Translations under genes and position numbers: made by a program
Assembly (NCBI RefSeq): GCF_000147815.2
Contig: NC_015957.1
Span: forward strand, 4,898,001-4,962,000
DNA length: 64,000 nt
Source of the DNA: Streptomyces violaceusniger Tu 4113
Lineage (GTDB): Bacteria > Actinomycetota > Actinomycetes > Streptomycetales > Streptomycetaceae
Direction of reading: 5' to 3'
Notes under the pieces: generated by a model
Told to the model about the DNA's origin: nothing
Database searches by the model: none
What the model saw: the letters and a program-made list of their open reading frames with translations, nothing else
Shown here: positions 61,837 to 64,000 of the stretch, piece after piece
Position numbering within the stretch: position 1 is the stretch's first letter
Layout: every line of letters begins with the position of its first letter

Positions 61837-62730
61837 TCAGGCCGTGAGACCCAGGGAGGTCAGGGCCGTCGCGAGTTTCTGATGTGCGGGCGGGGGCAGC
61901 TCGCGCAAGGGGCGGGGGAGGTTGGGCCGGTCGGTCAGGCCGAGCTGTTCGGCGGCGGCGGACATCACCCGCAGGCTGCCGTGCACACGGAACAGCTCCC
62001 ACAGCGGTTCCAGCCGCTCCGACAGGGCGGTGGCCCGGGCGGCGTCCCCGTCCTGGGCGGCGCGCGTCAGGGTGAGCGCGGTGGCGGGGAACAGGCCGCC
62101 GACGACCGAGTACCACGCCTCGCACCCGGCGTTCAGTCCGGTGGCAGCCGCCCAGTCGCCGCTGATGCCGATGGTGACGGTGTCCGGGAGCAGGGCTCGT
62201 AGTGTCTCGACGCGAGCTTTGGCCCGGGCCGGGGCATCGGGCAGTGGCGGGATCTTGATGGCGGCGACGTTCGGCAAGTGGGCGATGCGGGCGTGGAGTT
62301 CGTCGGTGAAGTGGACGTGGGTGGTGCCAGGGTTGTCGTACACGCACAGCGGCACCGACAGCTCGCGGCTGACGTCCTCGTAAAGGCCGAACACCTCGTC
62401 GTCCGTGAGGGCCTGATAGGTCATTGGGGCGAGCAGGACCGCGGACGCGCCCGCCTTCTGCGCATCCTCGGCAAGAGCGCTGACCTGCGCGGTGCGCAGT
62501 GCGCCGATGCCCACCACGAGCGGCACGCCATCGGCGGCCTCGACGGCGATCCGTGCCGCTCGGGCCCGCTGTTCGCGGGAGAGGTAGGCGTAGCCGCCGG
62601 TGGAGCCGAGTGCGCCGATCGAATCGACGCCGGCGGCCGCGAGACGGGCGACAAGGGTGCGGAACGAGGCCTCGTCGATGTCGGTCTCGGTGGTGGGGGT
62701 GAGAGGGAAGGCGCTGAGGCCGCGGAACAT
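61837..62730 (-). CDS. Dihydrodipicolinate synthase (DapA/NAL) family aldolase
   Basis: 297 residues of class I aldolase barrel. GALGSTGGYAYLSREQRARA (pyruvate-binding loop), VYDNPGTTHVHF with the catalytic Tyr, and NVAAIKIPPLPDAPARAKAR with the Schiff-base Lys are present. The usual GSTGE is altered to GSTGG, so the enzyme is probably not lysine-pathway DapA but a sugar-acid aldolase or hydratase-aldolase. It stands alone; the next gene on this strand is a chimeric remnant. Confidence 0.88.
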   Translation of the reverse strand: MFRGLSAFPLTPTTETDIDEASFRTLVARLAAAGVDSIGALGSTGGYAYLSREQRARAARIAVEAADGVPLVVGIGALRTAQVSALAEDAQKAGASAVLLAPMTYQALTDDEVFGLYEDVSRELSVPLCVYDNPGTTHVHFTDELHARIAHLPNVAAIKIPPLPDAPARAKARVETLRALLPDTVTIGISGDWAAATGLNAGCEAWYSVVGGLFPATALTLTRAAQDGDAARATALSERLEPLWELFRVHGSLRVMSAAAEQLGLTDRPNLPRPLRELPPPAHQKLATALTSLGLTA

Positions 62731-62779
62731 GTCGGTCTCCTCGGGGTCGGGATGGGCGGGATGGGATGGGTGAAGGGCG

Positions 62780-63034
62780 TCAGAGGCCGAGAACGAGGCG
62801 TGGGCGGAGCGCGCGGGAGACGCAGACCATCATGGTGTCGTGGGCCGCCTGCTCCTCGGGGGTGAGGACGGAGTCGCGGTGGTCCACGGTGCCCTCCAGG
62901 ACGTCCGTCTCGCAGGTGCCGCAGGTGTCCTCTCGGCAGGAGGCGGGGATCTTGACTCCGGCATCCTCGATGGCTTCGAGTACCGACCTGTCCGGCGGTA
63001 CGGTCACCGTGATGCCCGACTTCGCCAGCTCGAC
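62780..63034 (-). pseudogene. Ferredoxin domain of a vanillate-demethylase-type (VanB) reductase
   Basis: 85 codons encode VELAKSGITVTVPPDRSVLE, AIEDAGVKIPASCREDTCGT and CETDVLEGTVDHRDS, then MMVCVSR, a plant-type [2Fe-2S] ferredoxin domain with all four cluster Cys, as found at the C-terminus of VanB/PDR reductases. The FMN and NAD domains are absent; the frame instead continues upstream into a PaiB fragment. Confidence 0.75.
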
Positions 63035-63170
63035 CCAGGTCGGCACCACGCGGTGGTGCTCGGTCTTGGTCGGGTACCACGACTGCGTCACGTACTCTTC
63101 GGGCCCGCGGACGATCACCATGGCCTCGTCCTGGGCCGACTCCCGCCAGCCGAGGCGCTGCGAACGGTCG
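63035..63170 (-). pseudogene. PaiB-like (FMN-binding negative regulator) fragment
   Basis: In frame with the ferredoxin domain, about 45 codons read DEAMVIVRGPEEYVTQSWYP and TKTEHHRVVPTW, the conserved core of PaiB proteins. The similarity ends exactly where the ferredoxin domain begins, so the two were fused by a deletion. No proper start is visible. Confidence 0.65.
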
Positions 63171-63364
63171 ACCGGAAGCAAGCTGCGGCCGCCGCCAAGG
63201 TGCCGGAGAACAACCGGCAGGCGGAAATCAAGGTCTGGATGGACGCGGTCGTCGCCCGCGCGGCCGAGCTCATGCCCTCCTGGGACGAGCGCCTGGGAGG
63301 GACCGACATCTTCCTCGTCGACAACCTCAACGCCACCGCTTGGAGCGTCTTTCATCGGCTATAG
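63171..63364 (+). pseudogene. Unidentified 3' coding fragment
   Basis: The plus strand is open to a TAG at 63364 and encodes IKVWMDAVVARAAELMPSWD and FLVDNLNATAWSVFHRL, a protein-like stretch of about 60 residues. I do not recognise the family and see no start, so it is probably the end of a truncated gene. Confidence 0.3.
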
Positions 63365-63716
63365 GCTCCGTAGCTCCTGGCCGTATCTGATTCGGTCGGG
63401 TTTCTGCCGCCGGCTTCGTCCCCCGTCGGGCATGCGGCGCTTTGCCTGGTGGCGTCGGAGGCTGCGTGGGCAGGGGGCACGGTTCTCCGCGTCGGCGACG
63501 GCTATACCGCCCACTGAGCCGGAATACAGCGGTGCCCGAATCGTCTCGTGCAGTCTCGGTGGGCGCCGTTGGAGTGCTGTCTCCAGGGGCTGGGCGGCGC
63601 GCAGCGGGTTGCTGCTGGTGCTGATGCGCGGCGTTGCGTGCCGGAGGTCGTGTGCGGGAGGTCAGGACCGTCCCGGCGGGCGAGTTGCAGCTTCTCATCG
63701 CCGACGGGCCCTTGTC
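63365..63716. other. Stretch without a recognised gene
   Basis: About 350 bp between the unidentified fragment and the partial TetR gene. No frame with start, RBS and motif was found on either strand. Confidence 0.4.
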
Positions 63717-64000
63717 CTACGTGGAGGAGGCAGTTCCTGGCGCACCTGGGGACGGGCTGGTGGCGTTCCAGGCGGCTTCGATCATGTGGAAGATTTCGTC
63801 GACGGCGGCCCGCGGGTCGGCGGCCTCGCGGGCCAGTGAGAAGGCGTCGATGGCGAACCGTGCGATGGCGTGGCAGGCGGTTGTGGTCTGTGGCAGGTCG
63901 GGGTCGGCGGCGATGGCTGTTGCCAGTGACTCCGCGTGGCGCAGCCTCATCGATTCCTCGTATTTCCGCAGGGCGGGTGATGTGTCGATCATGTGCCAGA
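63717..64000 (-). CDS. TetR-family regulator, C-terminal part (continues beyond window)
   Basis: The minus-strand frame encodes DTSPALRKYEESMRLRHAES, LATAIAADPDLP, IDAFSLAREAADPRAAVDEI and FHMIEAAWN, which resembles the C-terminal helices of AcrR/TetR regulators (MftR-like layout). The DNA-binding domain must lie to the right of the window. The ATG at 63992 is probably an internal Met. Confidence 0.7.
   Translation of the reverse strand, partial: WHMIDTSPALRKYEESMRLRHAESLATAIAADPDLPQTTTACHAIARFAIDAFSLAREAADPRAAVDEIFHMIEAAWNATSPSPGAPGTASST

Overview
The window is high-GC actinobacterial DNA and almost certainly Streptomyces: codon third positions are strongly G/C, regulators belong to the usual streptomycete families (HxlR, PaaX, TetR, MarR, LysR), two genes look mycothiol-related, and GTG starts are common. 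I found no rRNA, tRNA, CRISPR array or replication origin. The many truncated, frameshifted and spliced genes and the IS5 and IS1380 remnants suggest a rearranged, accessory part of the chromosome (inference). Several frameshifts fall in homopolymer runs, so some may be sequencing errors.

Layout. 1-5.5 kb: operon of GH4, GH38 alpha-mannosidase and GH29 alpha-L-fucosidase. 5.5-8.9 kb: gene remnants, an HxlR/thioesterase divergent pair, a frameshifted alcohol dehydrogenase and an IS5 tail. 8.9-12.2 kb: secreted TIM-barrel glycosidase and a NarL-type two-component system. 12.3-17.6 kb: SDR / amidohydrolase / acyl-CoA ligase / MaoC operon facing a MarR gene across a long palindrome, then PaaX. 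17.8-25.7 kb: secreted hydrolase, gene remnants, a TetR gene with matching operators at both ends, acyl-CoA dehydrogenase plus 3-hydroxyacyl-CoA dehydrogenase, and a metallo-beta-lactamase-fold hydrolase. 25.9-31.5 kb: two regulator/MFS efflux pairs. 32-37 kb: ApbE with an FMN-binding lipoprotein, a decayed second copy, ROK, PAS/SpoIIE and MFS remnants, and a three-gene toxin-antitoxin-like cassette.

37.1-46.9 kb is the most coherent and least familiar part. An HxlR-controlled alpha/beta hydrolase plus SnoaL-like pair is followed by an apparent catabolic operon: Ldh-type dehydrogenase, SsuD-like flavin monooxygenase, AMP-dependent acyl-CoA ligase, HMG-CoA-lyase-like protein and FAD-dependent dehydrogenase. 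A MarR gene and a divergent flavin reductase follow. A GTAAGCATGCTTAC palindrome precedes the operon and recurs in variant form between marR and the reductase, tying them into one likely regulon. The reductase would supply reduced flavin to the monooxygenase, and the ligase would activate the product for the lyase-like enzyme, whose active site is strongly altered. The substrate is unknown; this is my best candidate for an undescribed system.

47-64 kb: a mycothiol-enzyme-like gene, then a 12.3-kb stretch bounded by two outward-facing IS1380 left ends, holding enolase and other pseudogenes, LysR/quinone oxidoreductase, a TIG-domain lipase, a phosphotransferase, and a TetR / F420-reductase-like / oxidoreductase group. 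Beyond it lie a PIG-L deacetylase, a GGAGCA hexamer repeat, a DapA-like aldolase, a PaiB/ferredoxin chimera and a partial TetR gene.
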